22,942 nt of DNA. It comes from an uncultured Comamonadaceae bacterium. GTDB taxonomy: Bacteria > Pseudomonadota > Gammaproteobacteria > Burkholderiales > Burkholderiaceae. Below, in pieces: positions 22,826-22,942 of this stretch. How positions within the stretch are numbered: the first letter of the stretch is position 1; each line of letters begins with the position of its first letter. The notes under the pieces were generated by a model. The model had not been told where the DNA came from, did no database searches, and saw only the letters and a list, made by a program, of their open reading frames with translations. The position numbers and the translations under genes were made by a program. The DNA lies in assembly GCA_946482115.1 (NCBI GenBank), contig CAMLQP010000011.1, forward strand, positions 1 through 22,942, read 5' to 3'.

Positions 22826-22942
22826 GGAGTCATGGCCACCCATAGGATAGGCGCCATAGTTGACGCCAGGAAAAGTTGAGCTCCAACTGAAGCCCCCTCG
22901 AATTCCTGTGCCAATCAGAAGTAGAGGTTAGGGAATTGTTTC
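22826..22942. other. Unassigned end of the window
   Basis: About 117 bp with lower G+C. I see no gene, no convincing inverted repeat of an insertion sequence end and no promoter. It could be part of the insertion sequence debris or of the island beyond the window. Confidence 0.4.

Noticed and set aside
22801..22832. Imperfect inverted repeat GACTCCTTCGC...GCAAGGGAGTC as an insertion sequence end
   Set aside because: It is short and imperfect and falls within the transposase remnant, not at its border, so it does not mark an IS terminus.
22583..22879. 98-codon plus-strand frame at the right end
   Set aside because: It runs opposite the endonuclease 5' end and the transposase remnant, starts inside the former and shows no recognisable domain.
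1..22942. CRISPR array, rRNA, intact tRNA or phage structural genes
   Set aside because: No regularly spaced repeats, no rRNA-like sequence, no complete tRNA cloverleaf and no phage-type proteins were seen anywhere.

Overview
The window is G+C-rich, densely packed DNA with short or overlapping gene junctions. Its gene set (ModE/ModABC, Bug-type binding protein, LysR- and MarR-controlled aromatic operons) suggests a beta-proteobacterium of the Burkholderiales, probably Comamonadaceae-like. That placement is inferred from protein style and gene content, not from a marker gene.

Left end (1-4059): a molybdenum block. The minus strand carries the start of a molybdopterin-binding hydroxylase subunit, cut by the window edge, preceded by its [2Fe-2S] subunit. 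Next comes the molybdate ABC transporter modA-modB-modC (minus), divergent from the regulator modE (plus). A perfect 8-bp inverted repeat lies in the 48-bp modA/modE gap and is a good candidate ModE operator. A molybdate importer beside a molybdenum enzyme makes functional sense.

Centre-left (4066-14477): a LysR regulator of the NodD/LinR type faces an 11-gene plus-strand operon. The operon encodes a gentisate-dioxygenase-like cupin, an FAH-family hydrolase, an NADPH:FMN reductase-like flavoprotein, a complete five-gene branched-chain-type ABC importer, two single-domain VOC (glyoxalase/extradiol-fold) proteins and an alpha/beta hydrolase. An ATC-N9-GAT palindrome lies between the regulator and the operon. 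The layout fits import and ring cleavage of an aromatic acid, followed by hydrolysis of the cleavage product.

Middle (14491-15686): two minus-strand genes, a UspA-like protein and a Rnk/GreA-C-type protein, separate the two catabolic operons.

Centre-right (16072-21307): a second plus-strand operon encodes a Bug/TctC binding protein, a MarR regulator, a class A FAD monooxygenase with a C-terminal extension, a DUF2783 protein, a third VOC protein and fumarylacetoacetase. Two identical 14-bp palindromes (34 bp apart) precede it and look like MarR operators. The operon reads as hydroxylation, ring opening by an unidentified enzyme, then FAH hydrolysis. No maleylpyruvate or maleylacetoacetate isomerase and no homogentisate dioxygenase is visible, so the VOC proteins are the obvious candidates for missing steps.

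Right end (21308-22942): fahA is followed by a strong, probably bidirectional terminator. Beside it is a 20-bp minus-strand copy of the 3' end of a tRNA-His gene with no tRNA body attached, which is what one end of an element integrated in tRNA-His looks like. Beyond it the DNA is less G+C-rich and carries an HNH endonuclease (possible modification-dependent restriction enzyme) and a fragment of an IS3-family transposase. This appears to be the edge of a genomic island that continues past the window.
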